Assembly (NCBI RefSeq): GCF_024170165.1
Contig: NZ_JALJXP010000006.1
Coordinates: 186,001 to 250,000, forward strand
Source: Pseudomonas nitroreducens
GTDB lineage: Bacteria > Pseudomonadota > Gammaproteobacteria > Pseudomonadales > Pseudomonadaceae
Reading direction: 5' to 3'
DNA length: 64,000 nucleotides
Positions within the stretch are counted from its first letter, which is position 1. Every line of letters starts with the position of its first letter. Of the stretch, positions 21,086 through 30,570 are shown in pieces. The notes below the pieces were generated by a model. The model worked only from the letters and a program-made list of their open reading frames with translations. It was not told where the DNA came from and did no database searches. A program made the translations under genes and the position numbers.

Positions 21086-21351
21086 TGAGGGACTGTTGAC
21101 GCTTCGCCACGGCCGCGACGAAACCCAATTTCGCGCAGGTGGAGTGCCGACTACAGTAGTGGTGTTTCCTTTTCCTGCCGAGTTGAGCGGTCTGCGCAAA
21201 ATTCGGTTTCGTCCCTTCGGGTTGCGCGGCAAATCACGCCATGCGTCGTTGCGGGACTAGGCAAGGGACCACCATTGCCGGCGTCCCGCGTCTAGCCTGG
21301 CGTGATTTGTCGCGGCAACGCGGCTCGCGCCGAAACATCAACAGTCCCTCG
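21086..21351. mobile_element. MITE-like element with nested inverted repeats
   Basis: This is a non-coding 266-bp block in the 386-bp gap between the helicase and monooxygenase genes. Terminal inverted repeats of ~20 bp, with a few mismatches, bound it: TGAGGGACTGTTGACGCTTCG on the left starts near 21086, and its complement ends at 21350 (CGAAACATCAACAGTCCCTC). Inside are further inverted pairs: GACGAAACCCAATTT (21117-21131) with AAATTCGGTTTCGTC (21199-21213), and GGCAAATCACGCCA (21228-21241) with TGGCGTGATTTGTC (21298-21311). No transposase frame is present. The structure suggests a miniature transposable element or a remnant of an insertion sequence. A highly folded regulatory RNA is the alternative. 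Confidence 0.55.
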
Positions 21352-21377
21352 GGCGTTGCAGCAAGGAGCCCCCACGC

Positions 21378-22877
21378 ATGTCCACCGAGCATCTGGATGT
21401 ACTGATCATCGGCGCCGGCCTGTCCGGCATCGGCGCCGCCTGCCACCTGCAGAAGCAGTGCCCCGGCAAGTCCTACGCCATCCTCGAAGGCCGCGAGGCC
21501 ATGGGCGGCACCTGGGACCTGTTCCGCTACCCGGGCATCCGCTCCGACTCGGACATGTACACCCTGGGCTACAACTTCAAGCCCTGGACCGAACCCAAGG
21601 CCATCGCCGACGGCCCGTCGATCTTGAGCTACATCCGCGAGACCGCCCGCGAGTACCGCGTGGAGGACAAGGTCCGCTACCGCCACCGCGTGCTCAAGGC
21701 CGACTGGGACAGCGCCAGCGCGCGGTGGAACCTCGTCGTACAGCGCGGCGACGAGGCGGAGCCGGTACGCATGAGCGCACAGTTCCTCTTCATGTGCACT
21801 GGCTACTACCGCTACGACGCCGGCTACACCCCGGACTTCGCTGGGCGCGAGAGCTTCGCCGGGCAGGTCATCCACCCGCAGCTGTGGCCGGAGAACTTCG
21901 ACTACAGCGGCAAGCGCATCGTGGTGATCGGCAGTGGCGCCACCGCCGTCACGCTGATTCCCTCGCTGACCGACAAGGCCGCCCACGTCACCATGCTGCA
22001 GCGCTCGCCGTCCTATGTGATCACCTTGCCGGCGAAGGACCCGATCTCCAACTTCCTGCGCAACTTCCTGCCGGAGAAATGGGTGTACCGCCAGGCGCGG
22101 GCGCGCAACGTGACCATGCAGATGATCTTCTTCATGGCCTCCAAGGCGTTCCCCGGCGCGGTGCGCAAGTTGATGCTCAAGCTGGCGAACCTGCAGCTGG
22201 GCAAGGATTTCGACATGCGCCACTTCAGTCCGCGCTACAAGCCGTGGGATGAGCGCGTGTGCTGCGTGCCGGATGGTGACCTGTTCAAGGCCCTGCGCCA
22301 GGGCCGCGCCTCGGTGGTCACCGACCATATCGAGCGCTTCACCGAGAAGGGCATCCTGCTGAAATCCGGGCAGGTGCTGGAGGCGGACGTGATAGTCACC
22401 GCCACCGGGCTGGACCTGGTGATGTTCGGCGGCGCCGAGCTGGCCATCGACGGCAAGCCGTTCGACGTGACCCAGAGCATGGGCTACCGCGGCATCATGC
22501 TGCGCGATCTGCCCAACCTCGCCGCCATCGTCGGCTACACCAACGCCAGCTGGACGCTCAAGGCCGACCTCTCCAGCGAGTACTTCTGCCGCCTGATCAA
22601 CCACCTCGATGCCGTCGGCATGCGCCAGTGCACGCCGCGCCAGACCGCTGGGTCGGTGAAGGAAGAACCCTTCCTCAACCTCAATTCCGGCTACATCCAG
22701 CGCGCCGCCGACCGCATGCCCAAGCAGGGCGACCGCACGCCCTGGAAGCTCTACCAGAACTACGCGCTCGACCTCGCCCTGCTGCGTTTCGGCAAGGTCG
22801 AGGATGGCTATCTCGCCTTCACCTCGCCCAGGCAGCGCCAGGCCGCGGCGGCACCGGTGGAAGCGCTGGAGAGCTAG
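21378..22877 (+). CDS. Flavin-containing Baeyer-Villiger-type monooxygenase
   Basis: This 499-residue protein is a class B flavoprotein monooxygenase. It has an N-terminal FAD-binding GAGLSG (12-17), the Baeyer-Villiger fingerprint FxGxxxHxxxWP exactly as FAGQVIHPQLWP (160-171), and an NADPH-binding GSGATA (185-190). A glutamate-rich turn after the first strand (AILEGREAMGGTWDLFRYPG) is typical of the group. Such enzymes insert oxygen next to a ketone, or oxidise heteroatoms, using NADPH and O2. The natural substrate is unknown. The start ATG at 21378 has AGGAG 13 bases upstream. It stands alone, just downstream of a MITE-like element, with the nitroreductase gene 143 bp further on. Confidence 0.87.
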   Translation: MSTEHLDVLIIGAGLSGIGAACHLQKQCPGKSYAILEGREAMGGTWDLFRYPGIRSDSDMYTLGYNFKPWTEPKAIADGPSILSYIRETAREYRVEDKVRYRHRVLKADWDSASARWNLVVQRGDEAEPVRMSAQFLFMCTGYYRYDAGYTPDFAGRESFAGQVIHPQLWPENFDYSGKRIVVIGSGATAVTLIPSLTDKAAHVTMLQRSPSYVITLPAKDPISNFLRNFLPEKWVYRQARARNVTMQMIFFMASKAFPGAVRKLMLKLANLQLGKDFDMRHFSPRYKPWDERVCCVPDGDLFKALRQGRASVVTDHIERFTEKGILLKSGQVLEADVIVTATGLDLVMFGGAELAIDGKPFDVTQSMGYRGIMLRDLPNLAAIVGYTNASWTLKADLSSEYFCRLINHLDAVGMRQCTPRQTAGSVKEEPFLNLNSGYIQRAADRMPKQGDRTPWKLYQNYALDLALLRFGKVEDGYLAFTSPRQRQAAAAPVEALES

Positions 22878-23020
22878 TCCTCGGAGTGCCCGTCATTGGC
22901 GGCGGGCGCTCGATCCATCAGCTAATCGTATAAACATTATCGATACGCCGCTCTGCAACGGGGCGGCCTCTCGGCTTACCATGCGCGCCATTCCCGCCCA
23001 TGCCAGCCAGAGGATTTTCC

Positions 23021-23623
23021 ATGCTGATCGAAGACGCCATCCGCAGCCGCCGTTCCATTCGTGGTTTCGACACTTCCTACGTGATGAGCCGCGAGGAGAA
23101 GGACGACCTGCTGCAACAGGCGCTGCTCGCTCCCACCTCGTTCAACCTGCAGCACGTGCGGCTGGTCGAGGTCAGCGATCCCGAGCTGCGTGCGCAGATT
23201 CGCGCAGCCGGCTGGGACCAGGTGCAGATGACCGACGCATCGATGCTGGTGATCGTCTGCGCGCAGGTCGACAGCTGGGAGCAGAACGCCGAGCGCGTGT
23301 GGGACGGCGCCCCGGTGGAAGTGAAGAACTACATGGTCGGCGCCATCGACGGCTACTACCGCGACAAGCCGCAGACCCAGCGCGACGAAGCCATGCGCAG
23401 CAGCGGCCTGGTGGCCCAGACCCTGATGCTCGCCGCCCGCGGCCGCGGCCTGGACAGCGTGCCGATGGTCGGTTTCGACTTCGACGCGGTGGCCAGGCTG
23501 ATCAACCTGCCGGCCAACCATGCCATCGGCCTGATGATCGCCGTGGGCAAACAGGCGGTGGAAGCCCGGCCGCGCATCGGCCGCCTGCCGCTGGACGAGA
23601 CGATCGTTCGCGATCGCTTCTGA
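23021..23623 (+). CDS. Nitroreductase-family FMN oxidoreductase
   Basis: This 200-residue protein is a single nitroreductase domain. The FMN-phosphate-binding N-terminus IRSRRSIRGFD is typical, followed by LLAPTSFNLQHVRLVEV (the APTSxN motif that contacts FMN) and a C-terminal GKQAVEARPRIGRLPLDE. Members reduce nitro groups, quinones or flavins with NAD(P)H; physiological substrates are usually unknown. The ATG at 23021 is preferred over one at 23000 because AGAGGA lies 7-12 bases upstream and MLIEDAIRSRRS matches the family start. A hairpin terminator follows. From memory, PAO1 carries a nitroreductase in the same position next to the LysR gene (PA5190/PA5189). Confidence 0.88.
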   Translation: MLIEDAIRSRRSIRGFDTSYVMSREEKDDLLQQALLAPTSFNLQHVRLVEVSDPELRAQIRAAGWDQVQMTDASMLVIVCAQVDSWEQNAERVWDGAPVEVKNYMVGAIDGYYRDKPQTQRDEAMRSSGLVAQTLMLAARGRGLDSVPMVGFDFDAVARLINLPANHAIGLMIAVGKQAVEARPRIGRLPLDETIVRDRF

Positions 23624-23631
23624 TCCCGATG

Positions 23632-23658
23632 AAACGCGCCTCCGGGCGCGTTTTCTTT
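23632..23658 (+). terminator. Intrinsic terminator after the nitroreductase gene
   Basis: AACGCGCC-TCC-GGGCGCGTTTTCTTTT is a hairpin followed by a T-rich run, 8 bases after the stop codon. Confidence 0.85.
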
Positions 23659-23686
23659 TGCTCCTCGTAGGATGGCGTGCCTCCTG

Positions 23687-24586
23687 TTATTCCGGAGCGG
23701 AATCCACTATCCGCTCGATCAGCCACTGCAACGCCGTATCCCGCTCGCGCTGGGCGAGATAGACCAGCTCCAGGTGGAACTGCCCGACGTCGAACGGCAG
23801 CTCCAGCACCTGCAGCGGCAACAGTTGGGCGAAATGCGCCGCCAGCCGCGTCGGCAGCACCGTCAGCAGATCCGTGGTCGCCACCAGATGCGCCGCCTGC
23901 AGGTAGTTCGGCGTGGTGTAGGCGATCTGCCGTTTCAGTCCCTGGCTGGCCAGCCACTGGTCGACCATGCCCTTGGTCTGCCCGCCGGAAACCCACAGGT
24001 GCCGCTGGCCGAGGAAAGTTTCCAGATCGATCCCACCGTCCACCTGCGGATGTCCCCGCCGGGCCAGCAGGCGCAGCGTTTCGCTCGCCCATGGGCGACG
24101 CTGGAAACGCGCCGGCAGCTCTTCGAAGCGGCCCAGCACCAGGTCGAGATTGCCCTTGTCCAGCGCTTCGGCCGGCAGCGTCGGCGTCAGGTGCTGGATG
24201 CTCAGGCCCATGCCAGGCGCCGCGCTGCCCAGACTTTCGAGCAGGGGCGGCATGCACAGCGCTTCCACATAGTCGGTCAGCGCCAGGGTGAAGCGCTGGC
24301 GGCTGCGCGCGGGGTCGAAGGTGTCGCCGCCGGCCAGGCTCTGGCCGATGCGCTGCAGGGCGTCGCGGATCGGCGCTTCCAGTTCCAGCGCCCGTGGCGT
24401 TGGCTGCATCGCCCGGCCGACGCGCACCAGCAGCGGATCATCGAGCAGTTCACGCAGGCGGTTCAGCGCGTTGCTCACCGCCGGCTGGCTCAGCGACAGG
24501 CGTTCCGCCGCGCGCGAGACGTTGCGTTCGCGCAGCAGCGCATCCAGCACCCGCAGCAGGTTGAGGTCGAACGTATTCATATTCAT
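23687..24586 (-). CDS. LysR-family transcriptional regulator
   Basis: This protein of ~299 residues has a classical LysR winged helix at the N-terminus (LRVLDALLRERNVSRAAERLSLSQPAVSNALNRLRE) and an inducer-binding domain behind it. The frame opens with a GTG at 24607; the ATG at 24586 (MNMNTFDLNLL) is preferred because it places the helix at the usual distance from the start. It is divergent from the 3-hydroxyacyl-CoA dehydrogenase gene with about 100 bp between starts, the usual layout for a LysR regulator and its target. It therefore probably senses a fatty-acid-derived or related ligand and controls the adjacent dehydrogenase pair. Ligand unknown. Confidence 0.88.
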   Translation of the reverse strand: MNMNTFDLNLLRVLDALLRERNVSRAAERLSLSQPAVSNALNRLRELLDDPLLVRVGRAMQPTPRALELEAPIRDALQRIGQSLAGGDTFDPARSRQRFTLALTDYVEALCMPPLLESLGSAAPGMGLSIQHLTPTLPAEALDKGNLDLVLGRFEELPARFQRRPWASETLRLLARRGHPQVDGGIDLETFLGQRHLWVSGGQTKGMVDQWLASQGLKRQIAYTTPNYLQAAHLVATTDLLTVLPTRLAAHFAQLLPLQVLELPFDVGQFHLELVYLAQRERDTALQWLIERIVDSAPE

Positions 24587-24690
24587 CGGCTGAATGCCAC
24601 TTATCACAACTCAAAATTTCAAAAATAGTACTGCCTTCCCTAAGGTGTGTGGTCTTCAATCGAGCGTTTCAGGCTGACAAGAGGAACAAC

Positions 24691-25926
24691 ATGAGCCAGA
24701 ACATCCGCATCGCCAGCGCCGCCGTCATCGGCGCCGGCACCATGGGCCGGGGCATTGCCATGTGCCTGGCGAACGCCGGCGTGCAGGTCCTGTGGCTGGA
24801 CAACAACCCGCAGATGCTCACCCAGGCGCTTGGCGCGGTGGCCGACACCTACGCCCACAATGTGCGCCAGGGCCGTATCGACGAGGCTGAAGCCGCCCGC
24901 CGCCGTGCGCGCATCTCCCAGGCGGCGAACTACGCGGCGATCCGCGAAGTGGACCTGGTGATCGAGGCGGTGTACGAGAACCTGGAGCTCAAGCAGTCGA
25001 TCTTCCGCGAGCTGGATGCGGTGCTGAAACCTTCGGCCATCCTGGCCTCCAACACCTCCTACCTGGACGTCGACGCCATCGCCGCGGTGACCTCGCGGCC
25101 GTCCCGGGTGCTCGGCCTGCACTTCTTCAGCCCGGCGCACATCATGAAGCTGCTGGAGATCGTGCGCGGCGCGAAGACCGCTCCTGCCGTGCTCGAAGCG
25201 GCCCTGGATCTGGGCGAGCGCATGGGCAAGGTCAGCGTGGTGGCCGGCAACTGCCACGGTTTCATCGGCAACCGCATGCTGGAGAAGTACGTCCAGGAAT
25301 CGCGCCGGCTGATCCTCGAAGGTTCGCTGCCGCATCAGGTGGACGCGGCGATCCAGGGTTTCGGCTTCGCCATGGGGCCGTTCCGCATGTTCGACGTGGT
25401 CGGCATTGACCTCGAATGGCGCGCCCGCGAGCTGGCCGGCAAGGGCCAGGATGCGCCGACCGTGCAGGTGGACAACCGCCTGTGCGAGATGGGCCGCTTC
25501 GGCCAGAAGTCCGGCAACGGCTTCTACCACTACGAGCCGGGCAGCCGCCAGGCTGAGCACGACCCGGAAGTGGACGCACTGGTGCTGCGCGAGTCCGAGC
25601 GTCTGGGCTACGCCCGCCGCGACATCGGCGCCGAGGAGATCCTCGAGCGCTGCCTGCTGGCGCTGGTCAATGAAGGCGCGAAGATTCTCGACGAAGGCAT
25701 CGCCTCCACCAGCGCCGACATCGACACCGTTTACCTCAATGGTTATGGCTTCCCGAAAGACAAATCCGGCCCAATGACCTGGGCTGACAGTCAGGGCCTG
25801 CAGAGCGTGCTGGCGCGCCTGCGTGACCTGGCCGGCGAGCACGGCGCGCACTGGCAGCCGGCCGCGCTGATCGAGCGCCTGGCCGCCGCCAATGGTCGCT
25901 TCGCCGACGTGAAACAGGAGCACTGA
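24691..25926 (+). CDS. 3-hydroxyacyl-CoA dehydrogenase
   Basis: This 411-residue NAD-dependent dehydrogenase oxidises 3-hydroxyacyl-CoA to 3-ketoacyl-CoA. The N-terminal Rossmann fold has AAVIGAGTMGRGIAMCLANAG with the acidic LDNN that selects NAD. The catalytic histidine is in GLHFFSPAHIMKLLEI with its partner glutamate (VIEAVYENLELKQ). Two C-terminal dimerisation repeats follow (NCHGFIGNRML..., then ILERCLLALVNEGAKILDEG). It lacks a hydratase domain, so it is a stand-alone enzyme unlike FadB. The ATG at 24691 has AGAGGAAC just upstream. The acyl-CoA dehydrogenase gene starts 2 bp after its stop, so the pair covers two beta-oxidation steps. Confidence 0.92.
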   Translation: MSQNIRIASAAVIGAGTMGRGIAMCLANAGVQVLWLDNNPQMLTQALGAVADTYAHNVRQGRIDEAEAARRRARISQAANYAAIREVDLVIEAVYENLELKQSIFRELDAVLKPSAILASNTSYLDVDAIAAVTSRPSRVLGLHFFSPAHIMKLLEIVRGAKTAPAVLEAALDLGERMGKVSVVAGNCHGFIGNRMLEKYVQESRRLILEGSLPHQVDAAIQGFGFAMGPFRMFDVVGIDLEWRARELAGKGQDAPTVQVDNRLCEMGRFGQKSGNGFYHYEPGSRQAEHDPEVDALVLRESERLGYARRDIGAEEILERCLLALVNEGAKILDEGIASTSADIDTVYLNGYGFPKDKSGPMTWADSQGLQSVLARLRDLAGEHGAHWQPAALIERLAAANGRFADVKQEH

Positions 25927-25928
25927 AC

Positions 25929-27719
<1,791 letters not shown>

Positions 27720-27732
27720 TGCGGGAGTAAAG

Positions 27733-27768
27733 AAAAACGCCGCGCCGGGGAACCGGGGCGGCGTTTTT
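27733..27768. terminator. Bidirectional terminator between the acyl-CoA dehydrogenase gene and folA
   Basis: AAAAACGCCGC...GCGGCGTTTTT forms a strong hairpin with A and T flanks between convergent genes. Confidence 0.88.
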
Positions 27769-27786
27769 CGTTGCGCGGCTTGGGAC

Positions 27787-28299
27787 TCAGGCGCGCTCCC
27801 ACACCTCGAACGCATAGGCCGGCGTCTCGCCTTCGGCATCGTGCTCGATGCTCGACGCCAGGTGCCACTGGCTTTCGTTCACTTCGGGGAAGTGCGCATC
27901 ACCGGCCGGGCTCAGGCCCACGCGGGTCAGGTAGAGGCGTTCGGCGCGGCCGAGGGCTTCGCCGTAGAGCTGGGCGCCGCCGATCAGCATCAGCTCGTCG
28001 GCTTCCTCGTCCCTGGCCCATTGCTCGGCGCGCTCCAGGGCGGCGTCGAGGCTGGTGAAGACTTCCGCGCCTTCGAGCGTGAGGCCCGCCTGGCGGGTCA
28101 CCACGATGTTCAGCCGGCCCGGCAGCGGCCGGCCGAGGGAGTCCCAGGTCTTGCGGCCCATGATCACCGGCTTGCCCAGGGTCATCGCCTTGAAGTGCTT
28201 GAGGTCCTGCGGCAGGTGCCAGGGCAGGCGGTTGTCCACGCCGATCACGCGGTTCTCGGCAAGGGCGGCGATCATCGCCAGGGGCAGTGCTTGGGTCAT
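27787..28299 (-). CDS. folA: Dihydrofolate reductase FolA
   Basis: This 170-residue enzyme reduces dihydrofolate with NADPH. Landmarks are MIAALAENRVIGVDNRLPW, the active-site acid in LPQDLKHFKAMT, the cofactor-binding VIMGRKTWDSLGRPLPGR and LMLIGGAQLYGEAL. The frame extends to 28320, but the ATG at 28299 has GGAG about 7 bases upstream and gives the usual start MTQALPLAMIAAL. The upstream neighbour (28320-29387) lies on the same strand with 20 bp between, so folA is probably the last gene of a three-gene operon with the two exported proteins. Substitutions that give trimethoprim resistance were not assessed. Confidence 0.95.
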   Translation of the reverse strand: MTQALPLAMIAALAENRVIGVDNRLPWHLPQDLKHFKAMTLGKPVIMGRKTWDSLGRPLPGRLNIVVTRQAGLTLEGAEVFTSLDAALERAEQWARDEEADELMLIGGAQLYGEALGRAERLYLTRVGLSPAGDAHFPEVNESQWHLASSIEHDAEGETPAYAFEVWERA

Positions 28300-28319
28300 C
28301 TCGACTCCAGTGGTGAACA

Positions 28320-29387
28320 TCAGCGGGAACTCCCGTTGCCAGAGGATACCAGTCGCTCGCCGTCGGCGGGGCCGGCGGGGGGCGGAACGCGCATGAAGAA
28401 GGTGCCGTCTTCGTTGACCTGGGTGATGCCGGTGGCCAGCACCTTGCGGTAGTCCTTGAGGTTGAAGGCCAGCGTCTGGTCCGCGCGCTCGGCCTTGAGC
28501 AGCACCTGCGAGTAGGTGATGAGGATCTCGAAGATCTTCAGGTCGCCCGACTGCAGCCAGATGTAGGACTGCCCAGCCTGGCGCGGCGGTTCGAAGGCCA
28601 GCGAGGCGGCGCCGTCCTTCGGCGCGAACTTCAGGTGCAGGCCCTTGGCATCCAGCCAGGTGGATTCGACGCGGCCGTCGATGCCCACCAGCGGGAAGAC
28701 CTGGTGGTAGTTCAGGTGCATGACGTTGTCCTGCAGCACCGCGCCCGGTCGCTCCAGGGTCACCAGCGAATCCAGGCGCAGGCCTACCAGGCTCATGGCG
28801 CCGTAGCTGGGCACGCCGAGCACCTTCACGCTGTCGGGCTGGTAGTCGAGGTTGTCGCCGTCGAGCTTCACCGTACCGGAGAGCCGCAGCGGCAGCCAGG
28901 GGCCGACACCCAGCGGCTGCACCTCGCCGGAGACCAGCAGGCGGTCGCCTTCGATGCTCAGCCTGAAGTCGCGCAGCATGGTCTCCGGGTAGGCGAGGAT
29001 GTGCTGGTTGAACAGGCTGCCGAGCTGCTCGGGGCTGAGGATCACCTCGCCTTCGGAGACGTTGATGCGCATGTCCTGCGGGCGATCGAAGTCGATCGGC
29101 GCGCCGGCCTTGAGCGGCACCAGCCAGCCCTTGAGCAGCGGGCTGTGGAAGCCGATGTTGCCCTGGAAGTACATGTCCACGTTATTCAGCAGGATGCCCA
29201 CGCCGTCCTGGCCGGAATCGCGCAGGCCGCCCGGACGGCTGGCCTTGAAATCCGGCGCCGGCGGCGTCTGCTGGAACCAGCCCTGGCGCAGCACGCCCAG
29301 TTCGCGTTGCTGCTTGTCGATGGCACTCTCGGCGACGGCCTGGCCGGCCAGTGCGAGGCAGAGCAGGGAGGCGAGGAGGGTTCTCAT
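28320..29387 (-). CDS. Exported protein of unknown function, paralogue of the upstream gene
   Basis: This 355-residue protein begins with a clear signal peptide (RTLLASLLCLALAGQAVAES), so it should be periplasmic or outer-membrane associated. The mature part is predicted by eye to be strand-rich. It shares a layout with its neighbour at 29384-30406: a central IGFHSPLLKGWLVPLKAG block, a block LNYHQVFPLVGIDGRVE, and a C-terminal SYIWLQSGDLKIFEILITY followed by FNLKDYRKVLATG. No catalytic motif was recognised. It overlaps the stop of the upstream paralogue by 4 bp, so the pair is translationally coupled. From memory a related protein lies next to folA in PAO1 (PA0351), which suggests a conserved but unassigned envelope role. 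Confidence 0.75.
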   Translation of the reverse strand: MRTLLASLLCLALAGQAVAESAIDKQQRELGVLRQGWFQQTPPAPDFKASRPGGLRDSGQDGVGILLNNVDMYFQGNIGFHSPLLKGWLVPLKAGAPIDFDRPQDMRINVSEGEVILSPEQLGSLFNQHILAYPETMLRDFRLSIEGDRLLVSGEVQPLGVGPWLPLRLSGTVKLDGDNLDYQPDSVKVLGVPSYGAMSLVGLRLDSLVTLERPGAVLQDNVMHLNYHQVFPLVGIDGRVESTWLDAKGLHLKFAPKDGAASLAFEPPRQAGQSYIWLQSGDLKIFEILITYSQVLLKAERADQTLAFNLKDYRKVLATGITQVNEDGTFFMRVPPPAGPADGERLVSSGNGSSR

Positions 29388-30406
29388 AGGGCTTTCTCCT
29401 CCGGAGCGGGCGCCTTAACCGGCGAGACCGCGATGTGCACCATGCCGTCCTCGCGCAGGCGGATTTCGCCGTACTGCAATTGGCGGCGGTAGTCGTAGAG
29501 GTTGAACAGCAGCGGAGCGTCGGGGCTCAGGCTGGTGAACAGCGCGTAGGCCTTCACCAGGATGGTCCGCGCCATCTTGATGTCGCCGCCCTCGATGAAC
29601 ATGTAGCTCTGCGGCGCCTTGAGCTGTGGCCATTTCAACTCGGCCAGGTCGCTGCCCAGCAGCAGGTCCATGCCGCCGTCGGCGAGCTTCAGGTGGCTGA
29701 CGGTGAAGTCCAGGCGCGGTGGCGGGAACAGGCCGTCGAGGTCGACCAGGATGCGGTTGCCGATCAGCTGCATGTGTGCGGTGTGCAGTTGCAGCACCTC
29801 GGACATCTCGATGGACGCGGCGGTCAGCGACGGGGTGACATCCACTCCGTCGACGAAGATCCGCTGCGGCACCAGCGCCACCTTCAGCGGCCCGGCCTGC
29901 TCGATCCCGGTGACCATCCGCAGCGGCCGCCAGCGGCCCTTGCGCAGCAGTTCGCCGTGGACCTCCTGGCCGTCGGCGCGGGTGCTGAGCCTGAGGTTGC
30001 GTACCGGTGCGTTGGCGTTGCGCAGCTCCTCGTTGAGCAGGCTGGCGAGGGTCGCGTCGGCGACGAAGATGTCCCCGGCCTGGATGCGCGCGACCATGGA
30101 CTTCGGGTCGTCGAGCATCAGCGGCGTGCCCGCACCGGCCACCGGGCTCATCTGGATCAGCATCCTGCGGATGAAGAAGCCGATGTCGTCGTGCAGGCGG
30201 AAGTCGGTGTGGCTGATCCACAGTTGCGAGGTGTTGCTGTCGGACTGTCGGGCGCTGACGTTGGCGTCCAGCACGCGCGGCGGCACCGCCTGCATCAGCG
30301 GGGTATCCGGGCCCCAGTCGGAGGGACGCACCGGCGGTGTTTCCACGGCGGCAGCGCTGGCGGCCGCCAGCAGCAGGGGCAAGGCACTGAGCATCGAGCG
30401 CAGCAT
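29384..30406 (-). CDS. Exported protein of unknown function, paralogue of the downstream gene
   Basis: This 340-residue protein has a short signal peptide (MLRSMLSALPLLLAAASAAA, cleavage near VET). Its landmarks run parallel to those of its downstream neighbour: DIGFFIRRMLIQMSPVAGAG, VDGVDVTPSLTAASIEM, HLKLADGGMDLLLGS, then YMFIEGGDIKMARTILVKA and LFNLYDYRRQLQYGEIRL. The second and fourth blocks align with the corresponding blocks in the neighbour, although overall identity is low. The protein therefore looks like an ancient tandem duplication. No known enzyme signature is present. It is the first gene of the probable operon ending in folA and is divergent from the DUF2868 gene. Confidence 0.75.
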   Translation of the reverse strand: MLRSMLSALPLLLAAASAAAVETPPVRPSDWGPDTPLMQAVPPRVLDANVSARQSDSNTSQLWISHTDFRLHDDIGFFIRRMLIQMSPVAGAGTPLMLDDPKSMVARIQAGDIFVADATLASLLNEELRNANAPVRNLRLSTRADGQEVHGELLRKGRWRPLRMVTGIEQAGPLKVALVPQRIFVDGVDVTPSLTAASIEMSEVLQLHTAHMQLIGNRILVDLDGLFPPPRLDFTVSHLKLADGGMDLLLGSDLAELKWPQLKAPQSYMFIEGGDIKMARTILVKAYALFTSLSPDAPLLFNLYDYRRQLQYGEIRLREDGMVHIAVSPVKAPAPEEKAL

Positions 30407-30570
30407 GGCGAGGCCTCATTCTTGTTGTTTTTTCCGAGTGTGAGGCTGGTCGGGCACGGCGAGAGCCCCCCCTTGGTTTGGTTGACGCCAGCGGGTGTTA
30501 CCGGCGGTGCCGGGACGCAGCGGCGAGCAGCGGTTATCCTTGGTGCCGAGTACCGACTGTCGGAGACCCC

